A stretch of 14,596 nucleotides of DNA from Spirochaetales bacterium. GTDB taxonomy: Bacteria > Spirochaetota > Spirochaetia > JAGLYY01. The stretch is from assembly GCA_023131935.1 (NCBI GenBank), contig JAGLYY010000178.1, positions 1 through 14,596 on the forward strand, read 5' to 3'. The position numbers were made by a program, and so were the translations under genes. Shown one piece after another: positions 1 through 5,922 of the stretch (positions are counted from its first letter, which is position 1; each line of letters begins with the position of its first letter). The notes beneath the pieces are model-generated. The model was not told the DNA's origin. It ran no database searches and worked only from the letters and a program-made list of their open reading frames with translations.

Positions 1-296
1 TCCAATGGGGTTTTTAGATAATCCCCGCAGCCAATCTGAAACGCTCTAGGAAGGGAAATCCCAGATCCATAGGCAATAACCGGAAGAAGGTGGAGCTTTC
101 TTTTAAGAATTATCTCAGCCCATTCTATTGGAACTACGTAGATATCGTTAAGATATGCTGACAGGGGGAAATAAGAAAAGCGGAAGGATAGTAAATCCTG
201 TCGCTTTTCTTGCCATGATAAGTGTCTTTGTAATGCCGTGTCACGGGTAACAAGATTGACCCGAACGCGTTTATCTCCGGAATCAGTTTTCCTCAT
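1..296 (-). CDS. Partial gene: atypical (pseudo-)receiver domain protein, N-terminal 98 residues
   Basis: This frame is open from an ATG at 296-294 to the left edge, so the protein is cut after residue 98. The start overlaps the last 14 nt of pspA, and an in-frame stop lies just upstream (305-303), so only this ATG or the GTG three bases before it can be used. The pattern is that of a CheY-like fold: a first strand (residues 11-17, VRVNLVT), a third strand (51-55, DIYVV), then PVIAYGSG (72-79), an alpha4-like AFQIGCGDYL (85-94) and KTP (95-97). The acidic pair after strand 1 and the phosphoacceptor aspartate after strand 3 are missing; PIEW stands there. The Lys-Pro signature is shifted. It therefore looks like a receiver that is not phosphorylated in the usual way. 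I recall similar domains in front of winged-helix regions in spirochaetes, but the rest lies outside the window. It is the last visible gene of the pspA operon. Confidence 0.72.
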   Translation of the reverse strand, partial: MRKTDSGDKRVRVNLVTRDTALQRHLSWQEKRQDLLSFRFSYFPLSAYLNDIYVVPIEWAEIILKRKLHLLPVIAYGSGISLPRAFQIGCGDYLKTPL

Positions 297-972
297 CACC
301 CTTCATGCGCTGTTTTAGATCTTCAAGAAGCAGCTCCGCTGAAGCGGCCCCCCCTTCTAGCGCCTTGAACTGCTGTTCAAGATCGGCATCGGCGGAGCTC
401 ATATCCCCAATTTCGGCAATCGCTTCGGCTTCCGCTTCGATTTTATCCACCTTTGCGGCCATCCTGTCGAAAGCTTCAAAGGCGGAGGTATTCGACAGGC
501 CGGACATGGATGCTTGAATCTTCTTTTGGGCATTGGCTCGTTTTGCCCGTGCTATTAACAGGTTTTTCTTCCGCTGGGCCTCTTCTATTTTCATCTGCAG
601 CTGCCGGAGGGCCCCTTTCAGTTGTTCTACCGATTGATGTTGAGACTCCCACTGCTCCCTGTACTGGGAGGCGGCGTTCTCATAGTCTTGTTTTCTAAGA
701 AGGGCTTCTTTCGCGAGAGTATCCTTTCCTGCTCTGACGGCAAGTTTTGCCTTCCGGTCCCACTCAGACACCTGGCTTATTTGCTGGTTCATATGCCGTT
801 CCAGCTTCTTCTCATCGGCAATCGCGGAGGCAACGCTTTTCTTTGATTCAATTAATTGCTGGTTCATGTCTATAATCAGCTGGTTAAGCATTTTTTCCGG
901 ATCTTCCGCCTTACTGATCATCTCATTAAGGTTCGATTTAACTACACGCTTAAATTTATCGAACAGTCCCAT
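283..972 (-). CDS. pspA: PspA/IM30 family phage-shock protein
   Basis: This is a 229-residue protein with the normal length and layout of PspA/IM30/Vipp1, which form ESCRT-III-like helical assemblies on the inner face of damaged membrane. The N-terminus (MGLFDKFKRVVKSNLNEMI) is the amphipathic membrane-binding helix. It is followed by EDPEKMLNQLIIDM (residues 23-36), which is highly typical of the family, and then by long charged coiled coil (about 25-150). An Ala/Glu-rich helix around 165-195 and a final helix (about 210-229) close the protein. An extra C-terminal Vipp1 helix is absent, so it is PspA-like rather than Vipp1-like. The start has a good ribosome binding site (GAGGAG, 7 nt away). 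It follows the YbjN-like gene by 12 nt and overlaps the atypical receiver gene downstream. No PspF, PspB or PspC is visible, so control probably differs from the enterobacterial system. Confidence 0.95.
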   Translation of the reverse strand: MGLFDKFKRVVKSNLNEMISKAEDPEKMLNQLIIDMNQQLIESKKSVASAIADEKKLERHMNQQISQVSEWDRKAKLAVRAGKDTLAKEALLRKQDYENAASQYREQWESQHQSVEQLKGALRQLQMKIEEAQRKKNLLIARAKRANAQKKIQASMSGLSNTSAFEAFDRMAAKVDKIEAEAEAIAEIGDMSSADADLEQQFKALEGGAASAELLLEDLKQRMKGDEEN

Positions 973-984
973 GAATAGACTCCT

Positions 985-1374
985 CTAACCTGAAATCTTC
1001 CGATACTTTGACAGTACGGTGTAATGTTGCGCGAGGGCGAGTCCGATGGCATCAAGAGAGGCCTGGAACTCCTCAAAATCCATTGTATCATAAACAAGAG
1101 TATCGAGGAGAATAACATCATCTCCATCGATCGCATAGGCCACATGGATCAGATCCGCCGCATTCAGGCGGAGCAGTTCCAGGAAAAAGGCTTCCCGGTT
1201 TTCTGTTGGAATATCCATTACCTTGACACGGAGAACGACGAGAGACTCGTCGGTAATTACAAAAACCCGCTCGAGACCTTCCTCGAAATCATTGATGAGC
1301 CAGGCGTTTTCATCGATCCCTTCGAAGGAGAGGCCAAGATTGATTAAGTATCCCTCTATTTTCGTGGTATTCAC
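985..1374 (-). CDS. YbjN / CesT-like (Tir chaperone fold) protein
   Basis: This is a 129-residue acidic cytoplasmic protein without signal peptide or membrane segment. The pattern (an N-terminal helix with a short strand ending in GLSFEGIDENAWLI, paired strands FVITDESLVVLRVKVMDI, a helix NREAFFLELLRLNA, then strands IHVAYAIDGDDVILLDTL, and a final helix to about residue 120) matches the YbjN/type III secretion chaperone-like fold. Members of that fold bind partner proteins. The exact family assignment is from recognition and is moderate. The start is GTG, chosen because a strong AAGGAGG lies 9 nt upstream and the fold begins right after it. It sits between the STAS-zinc ribbon gene and pspA, 12 nt before pspA, so it is very likely co-expressed. 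A role as a PspA partner or regulator is a guess from position only. Confidence 0.7.
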   Translation of the reverse strand: MNTTKIEGYLINLGLSFEGIDENAWLINDFEEGLERVFVITDESLVVLRVKVMDIPTENREAFFLELLRLNAADLIHVAYAIDGDDVILLDTLVYDTMDFEEFQASLDAIGLALAQHYTVLSKYRKISG

Positions 1375-1376
1375 GT

Positions 1377-1390
1377 AAGGAAACCTCCTT
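1377..1390 (-). promoter_or_regulatory. Strong ribosome binding site within a small inverted repeat
   Basis: On the minus strand this reads AAGGAGGTTTCCTT. The AAGGAGG at 1390-1384 is an ideal Shine-Dalgarno sequence 9 nt before the GTG start of the YbjN-like gene and decides that start. The first five bases (AAGGA) can pair with the TCCTT that follows after GGTT, so the site could hide itself in a small hairpin. The stem is short and may be too weak to matter. Confidence 0.5.
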
Positions 1391-1426
1391 GTGGTTACAC
1401 TGTAGGAATGCTTTTTTTATATCTTG

Positions 1427-1978
1427 TTAACCGAGAAAGACCTGTCCGGAGTTATCAATTGCCAAAATAGTCTTGCATTCAGAACACCTGAACCGGCCCG
1501 CTCTTGTCGCCTTTAGTCTCTTTGAACAGATTGGACAATTAAATATTTTTGGAAAAACTTCCGTGCCTTTCCCTTTTCCTCCGGAGCTGAAGAAATCTAC
1601 CGATTCATTCAAGTTATCTTTAATATTAAAGAATTGAGAAAACCCAAGAAGTTGGAAAACCTCGTACACTTTCGGTTGTATCTCAAGTAATACAAGATCC
1701 CCACCCCGGGGCTTTACGGCTTTCAGGAACGCTGTGAAAGAACCAATTCCCGTACTTGACACATAATTCAGGCCCGCGCAGTTGAAGATTAACCGGGTGA
1801 AACCAGCCTCAACCGCTTTTGTTACACGTTTCTGAAAGAAGTTACTGTTATACGTGTCGATGTAACCAGTAAGATAGAGTACAAGACACCCCTCTACAGC
1901 ATCTATCTTTTGGAGCCTGATCTTTAAGCTGTCGTCCTTTTCTTCATCAAACCCGGAAACAATGTCATTATTGTTCAT
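1427..1978 (-). CDS. STAS-domain protein (anti-sigma factor antagonist type) with C-terminal zinc ribbon
   Basis: Residues about 18-125 form a STAS domain of the SpoIIAA/RsbV type. It has the usual GYIDTYNS strand-turn (38-45), the core NCAGLNYVSSTGIGSF (66-81), and a helix followed by a strand GGDLVLLEI (92-100) and VYEVFQLLGF (104-113). Ser75 aligns with the serine that is phosphorylated in anti-anti-sigma factors; the residue before it is Ser74 instead of the common Asp. A Gly/Lys linker (131-140) leads to a zinc ribbon with CPIC (148-151) and CSEC (165-168), 13 residues apart. Length is 183, against about 110 for a plain STAS protein. It is the first gene of the pspA operon; the next start is 52 nt downstream. 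A GAGG site lies close to the ATG. A serine kinase and phosphatase partner are not in the window. The role is probably switch-like, with the ribbon binding protein or nucleic acid. Confidence 0.88.
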   Translation of the reverse strand: MNNNDIVSGFDEEKDDSLKIRLQKIDAVEGCLVLYLTGYIDTYNSNFFQKRVTKAVEAGFTRLIFNCAGLNYVSSTGIGSFTAFLKAVKPRGGDLVLLEIQPKVYEVFQLLGFSQFFNIKDNLNESVDFFSSGGKGKGTEVFPKIFNCPICSKRLKATRAGRFRCSECKTILAIDNSGQVFLG

Positions 1979-2019
1979 GTGACCTCTTTGAGGAGTACAA
2001 TTAAAATACCTTACATTCC

Positions 2020-2048
2020 ATGATAGTCAGCATATACATCTTTGTCAA
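2020..2048 (-). promoter_or_regulatory. Sigma-70-type promoter for the STAS-ybjN-pspA operon
   Basis: Read on the minus strand: -35 TTGACA (2048-2043, perfect), a 17-nt spacer, and -10 TATCAT (2025-2020). Transcription would begin near 2013 and give a leader of about 35 nt before the STAS gene at 1978. No sigma-54 -24/-12 element was seen here, which separates this operon from the PspF-controlled enterobacterial psp operon. Confidence 0.7.
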
Positions 2049-2109
2049 ATCGTCAAGGATTTCAAGGCACATTTTTTGCACTCGGTACAAAATTCGCTTT
2101 TCCAATAAG

Positions 2110-2142
2110 AACCGCCCCTGTTATTCTATCAAAGGGGAGGTT
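2110..2142. repeat. Imperfect inverted repeat in a divergent intergenic region
   Basis: Arms AACCGCCCC (2110-2118) and GGGGAGGTT (2134-2142) pair over nine positions with one mismatch around a 15-nt loop. On the plus strand a T-rich stretch follows (2143-2157), like an intrinsic terminator, yet no gene ends here: the neighbours point away on both sides. It could be an operator or a terminator for an upstream or antisense transcript. The rest of the gap 1979-2264 holds the two promoters and AT-rich sequence with nothing else I recognise. Confidence 0.4.
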
Positions 2143-2215
2143 AATTTTCAACTTTTTTACGAAAAAAACTGTTTTTATCCTTATATTTTGATTTTCGGCT
2201 TTATAATACTGAATC

Positions 2216-2244
2216 TTGACCTCTACCCGGGAAGGTTCTAATAT
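2216..2244 (+). promoter_or_regulatory. Sigma-70-type promoter for the secreted protein gene
   Basis: -35 TTGACC (2216-2221), a 17-nt spacer, and -10 TAATAT (2239-2244). Upstream (2142-2210) is rich in A and T tracts, as in an UP element. The predicted transcript start near 2251 leaves a very short leader that still holds the GAGG ribosome binding site at 2253-2256 before the ATG at 2265. Confidence 0.7.
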
Positions 2245-2264
2245 AGCTGTAAGAGGAAACCACG

Positions 2265-2741
2265 ATGAAAAAACTTTTTGCCGGGATATTTCTTGTAATG
2301 ATTCTGTTTCCTGTTAGCGCGGAAGATCATGAGGATTTCAGCGGTGTTGTTGATTTTACCGTTACCTTGAAAATCCTGAACTCCCCCTCTTTTCAAGAAC
2401 TGGAACCCCAATCTGATCAGTATTTCATCCTGACGGGAGCGATTACCGAAAGGAGAGTTGTCAATTCCGATCCTGATGATCCGGAAGCCTTTGTCGGTGA
2501 GATTGAAATTGTTGACGGGGAGTGGTTTGGCCTTGAGAATGTAGTGATGTATCGCTGTATCATCCGGCTGAGTGGTAGTGAATTCAAGGATATGATCCCC
2601 GCGAGGCGAACACGGCGCCCTAAGCCTGAGGAAATTCCACTGAATACCCAGGTTTTAATTATTGGTAAATTGATAGGCTATCTGGAAGAAGGTTCGGTGA
2701 AAATCCCCATCATTGAAGGAATCAAACTCAGGATTCTGTAG
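2265..2741 (+). CDS. Small secreted protein of unknown function
   Basis: I do not recognise this 158-residue protein. It begins with a clear Sec signal peptide: MKKLFAG, a hydrophobic core IFLVMILFPV, then a likely cut after SA at residue 19, before EDHED. There is no cysteine lipobox. The mature part is about 139 residues, acidic and rich in beta-strand patterns. The stretch YFILTGAITERRVV (53-66), a strand around YRCIIRLSG, and TQVLIIGKLIGYL (128-140) with VKIPIIEGIKLRI at the end are reminiscent of an OB-fold barrel, but this is weak. A GAGG site lies 8 nt before the ATG. The gene has its own promoter, stands alone, and ends 10 nt from the stop of the convergent response regulator. Location: periplasm or outside. 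Confidence 0.85.
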   Translation: MKKLFAGIFLVMILFPVSAEDHEDFSGVVDFTVTLKILNSPSFQELEPQSDQYFILTGAITERRVVNSDPDDPEAFVGEIEIVDGEWFGLENVVMYRCIIRLSGSEFKDMIPARRTRRPKPEEIPLNTQVLIIGKLIGYLEEGSVKIPIIEGIKLRIL

Positions 2742-2751
2742 ATTATGCATT

Positions 2752-3876
2752 TCAATTAAAGAAAATGTGTCCGGGTTCGATTTTTTCCCCGTTGGATAAT
2801 AATAACGCCCTTTCCACCACATTTCGTAATTCACGGATATTGCCGGGCCAGTCATGATCAACCAGTTTTCTCATAGCAGCGTCGTGAACGCACACCTTTC
2901 CCCCTCTCCTCTCCAGGAAGTGATGAACCAGGAAAAGAATATCCTCTTTTCTTTCCCGCAAGGAGGGTATATAAATCGGCAGGGTATTGATTCGATAATA
3001 GAGGTCTCGCCTGAATCCATCAGAAGGGGCATCTTCGGTGATATTCACATTCGTCGCGGAGATAATCCGGATATCCACAGTTATTTTTCGAGTTCCACCC
3101 ACCTTGATAATTTCCTTGTCTTCAATGGCTCTCAGGATTTTCACCTGGGCGGAAATATGCATTTCCCCGATCTCATCGAGAAAAAGGGTCCCTCCATGGG
3201 CAAGCTCAAAACATCCCTGCCGTTTAACCGCGTCGGTAAAGGCCCCCTGTTCACTGCCGAAGAACTCCGATTCGATAAGGCTAACTGGAATCGCGGCACA
3301 ATTTCTTGCTTGAAATGGTCCGTTTCTCCGGCTTGAAAAAGTATGGATCAGTTTTGCTACCAGTTCCTTACCGGTCCCGCTTTCTCCGGTAATCAACACT
3401 GGTAAATCAGAGGGGGCAAACAGTGTGATGAGCCGTTTTACCCTGGAAATTGCCGGACTTACCCCGACAAGGACCTCCATTTCCGGGTAGAAGTAAGGGG
3501 AGGGTTCAACGGCGCTTTCGATGCAGCTGGAAACAGCATTGTGAAGAGACCAGGAGATTTTTTCTGTGGTGTATGGTTTTTCTACGAAGTCAACAGCGCC
3601 GGTTCGGATCGATTCAACTACGATATCAGGATTTGAGAATCCCGAAAGCATGATCACCGGAGGGGAAAGGGGTTTTGAGGTGATCTTTTTCAAGATCTCA
3701 ATCCCATTAATATCGGGAAGCTTTATATCCAGAAGGATTATATCGGGGTCTTCATTTTTTATTTTATCGATTCCCTCCTTCCCGGTGCTCGCGCTAATGA
3801 GTGTATATTCCTTGAGAAGGATGCGCAGGATTCGATGATGACGATAATCATCATCAATAAGCAGAACTTTTAACAT
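2752..3876 (-). CDS. Sigma-54-type response regulator (receiver + AAA+) without DNA-binding domain
   Basis: This 374-residue NtrC-family protein has a complete receiver at 1-118: acidic residues D8-D10, phosphoacceptor D50, S78, and K100 before proline. A short linker leads to a complete AAA+ domain (about 135-370): Walker A GESGTGKE (164-171), GAFTDA loop (211-216), Walker B LFLDEIGE (231-238), arginine-finger region FRRDLYYRI (288-296), and sensor II WPGNIREL (343-350). The protein stops right after the helical subdomain, so the C-terminal Fis-type helix-turn-helix is missing, where relatives run to about 440-480 residues. The loop has Asp215 where sigma-54 activators usually have Gly. The start follows family length, but no Shine-Dalgarno is visible before it. 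No histidine kinase is nearby. It probably activates sigma-54 polymerase from solution, as known for DNA-binding-free family members such as FlgR of Helicobacter. Divergent from the fxsA-like gene. Confidence 0.93.
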   Translation of the reverse strand: MLKVLLIDDDYRHHRILRILLKEYTLISASTGKEGIDKIKNEDPDIILLDIKLPDINGIEILKKITSKPLSPPVIMLSGFSNPDIVVESIRTGAVDFVEKPYTTEKISWSLHNAVSSCIESAVEPSPYFYPEMEVLVGVSPAISRVKRLITLFAPSDLPVLITGESGTGKELVAKLIHTFSSRRNGPFQARNCAAIPVSLIESEFFGSEQGAFTDAVKRQGCFELAHGGTLFLDEIGEMHISAQVKILRAIEDKEIIKVGGTRKITVDIRIISATNVNITEDAPSDGFRRDLYYRINTLPIYIPSLRERKEDILFLVHHFLERRGGKVCVHDAAMRKLVDHDWPGNIRELRNVVERALLLSNGEKIEPGHIFFN

Positions 3877-3965
3877 ATTGGGGACAACTTTAACTTGCTT
3901 TGTTCATTAAATCAAGAAAAATTTTTATGTTGCTCCATGGATTTATAGTGTACTATCTTTCCAGT

Positions 3966-4415
3966 ATGCTTGACTTGAAAGTTCTTATCCGGTTTTTCGA
4001 TTCCGGTTATATACTGAAGTTTTTCCTGCTTATACTTCTCTTTTCCCTGGTCCCGCTCGGGGAATTGTATCTTGTTTTTATGGTTGGTGATCTCCTTGGC
4101 AGATACCTGACCCTTGCAGCAGCTGCCGTTACGGGACTTGCCGGATTGCTCGTGGTGTATGGAAGCGCGAAGACTGCTTTGCGGGAGGTAAAAAAACAGG
4201 TTCGGGAGGGTGTTTATCCAACCGGAGAACTCTCTCTCTTTGCCGGAACGATCATTCAGGCATTGTTCCTTCTTACCCCTGGTTTCTTTACCGATTTTCT
4301 TGGCATATTGCTTTTATGGCGGCGGGTACGATTCTTTACAGGCAAAATCATCACAAGGAAAATGGAGAATCAGCTGAAGGAGATCTACGAATATCTCAGG
4401 CTCTATGACCTTTGA
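3966..4415 (+). CDS. fxsA: FxsA-family cytoplasmic membrane protein
   Basis: This is a 149-residue membrane protein. FxsA of E. coli is an inner-membrane protein whose overproduction relieves exclusion of phage T7 by the F plasmid; its normal role is unknown. Segments (numbered from this start): a first hydrophobic pair about 18-62 with the family core LVPLGELYLVF and GDLLGRYLTLAAAAVTGL, then a short amphipathic loop, and the family signature LFLLTPGFFTDFLGILLL (about 101-118), which is diagnostic. A charged tail of about 30 residues follows. The ATG at 3966 is chosen because it fits the family N-terminus. An ATG at 3927 and a TTG at 3900 are also in frame, and none has a clear ribosome binding site. 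It stands alone, is divergent from the response regulator, and its stop lies 2 nt from the stop of the TagA-like gene on the other strand. Confidence 0.85.
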   Translation: MLDLKVLIRFFDSGYILKFFLLILLFSLVPLGELYLVFMVGDLLGRYLTLAAAAVTGLAGLLVVYGSAKTALREVKKQVREGVYPTGELSLFAGTIIQALFLLTPGFFTDFLGILLLWRRVRFFTGKIITRKMENQLKEIYEYLRLYDL

Positions 4416-4417
4416 TA

Positions 4418-5161
4418 TTATAAACCACCGATCCTGTAGACTACGAGAAGCAGGATATACCAGAGATAGGAGAACAGCCGGAAGATCCTCCAGGGATGGG
4501 AGAAGAAGCCCGGGACCCAATCGAAACCGCGCTCCCACTGTGTCCGGGACGGACGCTGTTTTTTTCCGGAAAAAATATCGAAAACATTACCGCAATAGAG
4601 TGAAATTCCGAGGCTGAAATCATCCTGATGCTGCTGCATCCAGAGATCTTTTCCGGGGAGTCCTTTTGCCGCCAGCAGGAGGGAGGGGGCCGCTTTGCGG
4701 ATAGCCAGAATGATGTTATGTTCCGACTGTTTTTTAAAAAACCCCCCATGTCGGCCAACAATGTTCAATCCGGGGAAACTGGTCCGGAGATTGCCTGTTA
4801 TCCGCTGCAGAGCTTCAGGTTTTGATCCCAGCAGGTAGAGGGATTTACTCTGTTTGTCCAGGGCCCCAAGGAGTTTTATTACAAAATCAAAGGGCATATA
4901 CCGAACAGGTTCCGGATGTTTCAGGAACCGTGCTCCCTGAAGTATTCCCCTTGAAATGGGGATAACCAGGGAGGCATTCAGGATGGTTTTTCTGTAATTA
5001 TTGTTTCTCCTGGCTTTCATCAGATCTTTAAGAGTGATAAGGACAATCTGATGTCTGTCCTTATCTTCAAGCAGATTTTTTACTGTTTCATCGATATGTT
5101 CTTGGGGAAGAATGTCCACGGGAATACCCAGGACGGAAATGCGTGCTACTGAACGCTCCAT
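4418..5161 (-). CDS. Divergent WecG/TagA/CpsF-family glycosyltransferase homologue
   Basis: This 247-residue protein matches the WecG/TagA/CpsF (GT26) layout from end to end. An N-terminal strand ISVLGIPVDIL (8-18) is followed by VLITLKDLMKARR (40-52), SLYLLGSKPEAL (107-118), FPGLNIVGRHGGFF (129-142), and a C-terminal FDIFSGKKQRPS (194-205) with WRIFRLFSYLWY (224-235). The family transfers N-acetylmannosamine-type sugars to lipid-linked acceptors in teichoic acid or ECA synthesis. Key positions differ: the usual PDG motif reads P68-I69-S70, so the catalytic-type aspartate is absent, and the GAPKQE motif reads GLPGKD (167-172). The C-terminal 20 residues are hydrophobic and may attach to membrane. 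It is last in the ctpA operon: its ATG (GGAG 8 nt upstream) overlaps rsmE by 16 nt. Either a changed or a lost enzymatic function is possible. It also lacks the sugar-pathway neighbours expected for the family. Confidence 0.82.
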   Translation of the reverse strand: MERSVARISVLGIPVDILPQEHIDETVKNLLEDKDRHQIVLITLKDLMKARRNNNYRKTILNASLVIPISRGILQGARFLKHPEPVRYMPFDFVIKLLGALDKQSKSLYLLGSKPEALQRITGNLRTSFPGLNIVGRHGGFFKKQSEHNIILAIRKAAPSLLLAAKGLPGKDLWMQQHQDDFSLGISLYCGNVFDIFSGKKQRPSRTQWERGFDWVPGFFSHPWRIFRLFSYLWYILLLVVYRIGGL

Positions 5162-5922
5162 GATTGTCTCTCCAGGAGTAGAATTTGTACCGCCCCCAAT
5201 ACGTAAAGGGCTGCTGTTTCAGTCCGGAGAATCTTTTCTCCAAGATAAACCGGATGAAATCCAATCTGTGAAAGCAGATCGATCTCTTCACGGGATAAGC
5301 CGCCTTCAGGTCCAATCAGGATGGCTATCTCCCGGGGATAATCTGCAAGATAATGGTGAAGACTATTATTTTCAAGGGGGTCCTGATGAAAAAAGAGGGA
5401 CAATGTGCCCGGACTTAACAGATTTTCGATTTTTTTCATGGCAACAGGCGCCGAAATCTCAGGCAGTATCGGGGACCCGCTCTGCTGACACGCTTCCCGG
5501 CTTATCCGAAGCCAACGATCCCGTTTCCGGTGTCTATCTTCTTCGGAGAGGACCGGTACGCTGTGTTCACTTGAGAGCGGTATGATCCTTTCAACACCTG
5601 CTTCAGTTGCCTGCCGGATTATGAGGTCCATCTTTTTCCCTTTTGGCAAGCATTGAAACAATGTTATTGATGGTGCCTGTTTTTTCCCGGGTTCATTTTG
5701 TTTTTTCATCCGTGGAGAGATCTTCACCTGGCAGGCCGATTTTGAAATTTCTTTTATGGTGATGATGCAGGGGACCCCCGATCTGTCAGTCCCGGAGAAT
5801 TGGTCCCCAACATTTTTTCGTAATACCCGGGCGATGTAATGGTAATCCCTGCCGGTGAGGGGGGCTGTTTCCTCACCGGTTTCAGGGGTAAATACTCCTT
5901 CAGGCAGTATGAATTGTCTCAC
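5146..5922 (-). CDS. rsmE: 16S rRNA (uracil1498-N3)-methyltransferase RsmE
   Basis: This 258-residue protein is a full-length RsmE, a SPOUT-class enzyme that methylates N3 of U1498 in 16S rRNA with S-adenosylmethionine. The N-terminal PUA-like part (1-70) includes DYHYIARVLRKNVGD (26-40). The SPOUT domain has KGKKMDLIIRQATEAGVERIIP (split around 94-115), the SAM-site loop IGPEGGLSREEI (203-214) and the knot LGEKILRTETAAL (227-239). The usual EQ-x-GR motif reads CQQSGS (145-150), a small departure. The start is GTG and shares bases with the yjbQ stop (GTGA), without its own Shine-Dalgarno, so translation is probably coupled. The C-terminus overlaps the TagA-like gene. Confidence 0.95.
   Translation of the reverse strand: MRQFILPEGVFTPETGEETAPLTGRDYHYIARVLRKNVGDQFSGTDRSGVPCIITIKEISKSACQVKISPRMKKQNEPGKKQAPSITLFQCLPKGKKMDLIIRQATEAGVERIIPLSSEHSVPVLSEEDRHRKRDRWLRISREACQQSGSPILPEISAPVAMKKIENLLSPGTLSLFFHQDPLENNSLHHYLADYPREIAILIGPEGGLSREEIDLLSQIGFHPVYLGEKILRTETAALYVLGAVQILLLERQSWSVQ

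Noticed and set aside
173..211. Intrinsic terminator of the pspA operon
   Set aside because: The hairpin lies within an open frame that starts at 296 and codes for a plausible receiver-like protein to the edge, and no run of U follows beyond the stem itself. It is kept only as a structural finding.
2020..2241. Small plus-strand gene of 73 codons
   Set aside because: It spans two promoters and a stem-loop, has no ribosome binding site, and its product is low-complexity and unlike known proteins.
2655..2861. Lost helix-turn-helix of the response regulator in another frame
   Set aside because: The minus-strand frames past the stop contain no Fis-like helices. The region is the convergent secreted protein gene.
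3887..3915. Promoter TTGATT-N17-TAAAGT for the response regulator
   Set aside because: Both boxes match only four of six bases, and the leader would be about 4 nt with no ribosome binding site. It is too weak to list as a feature.
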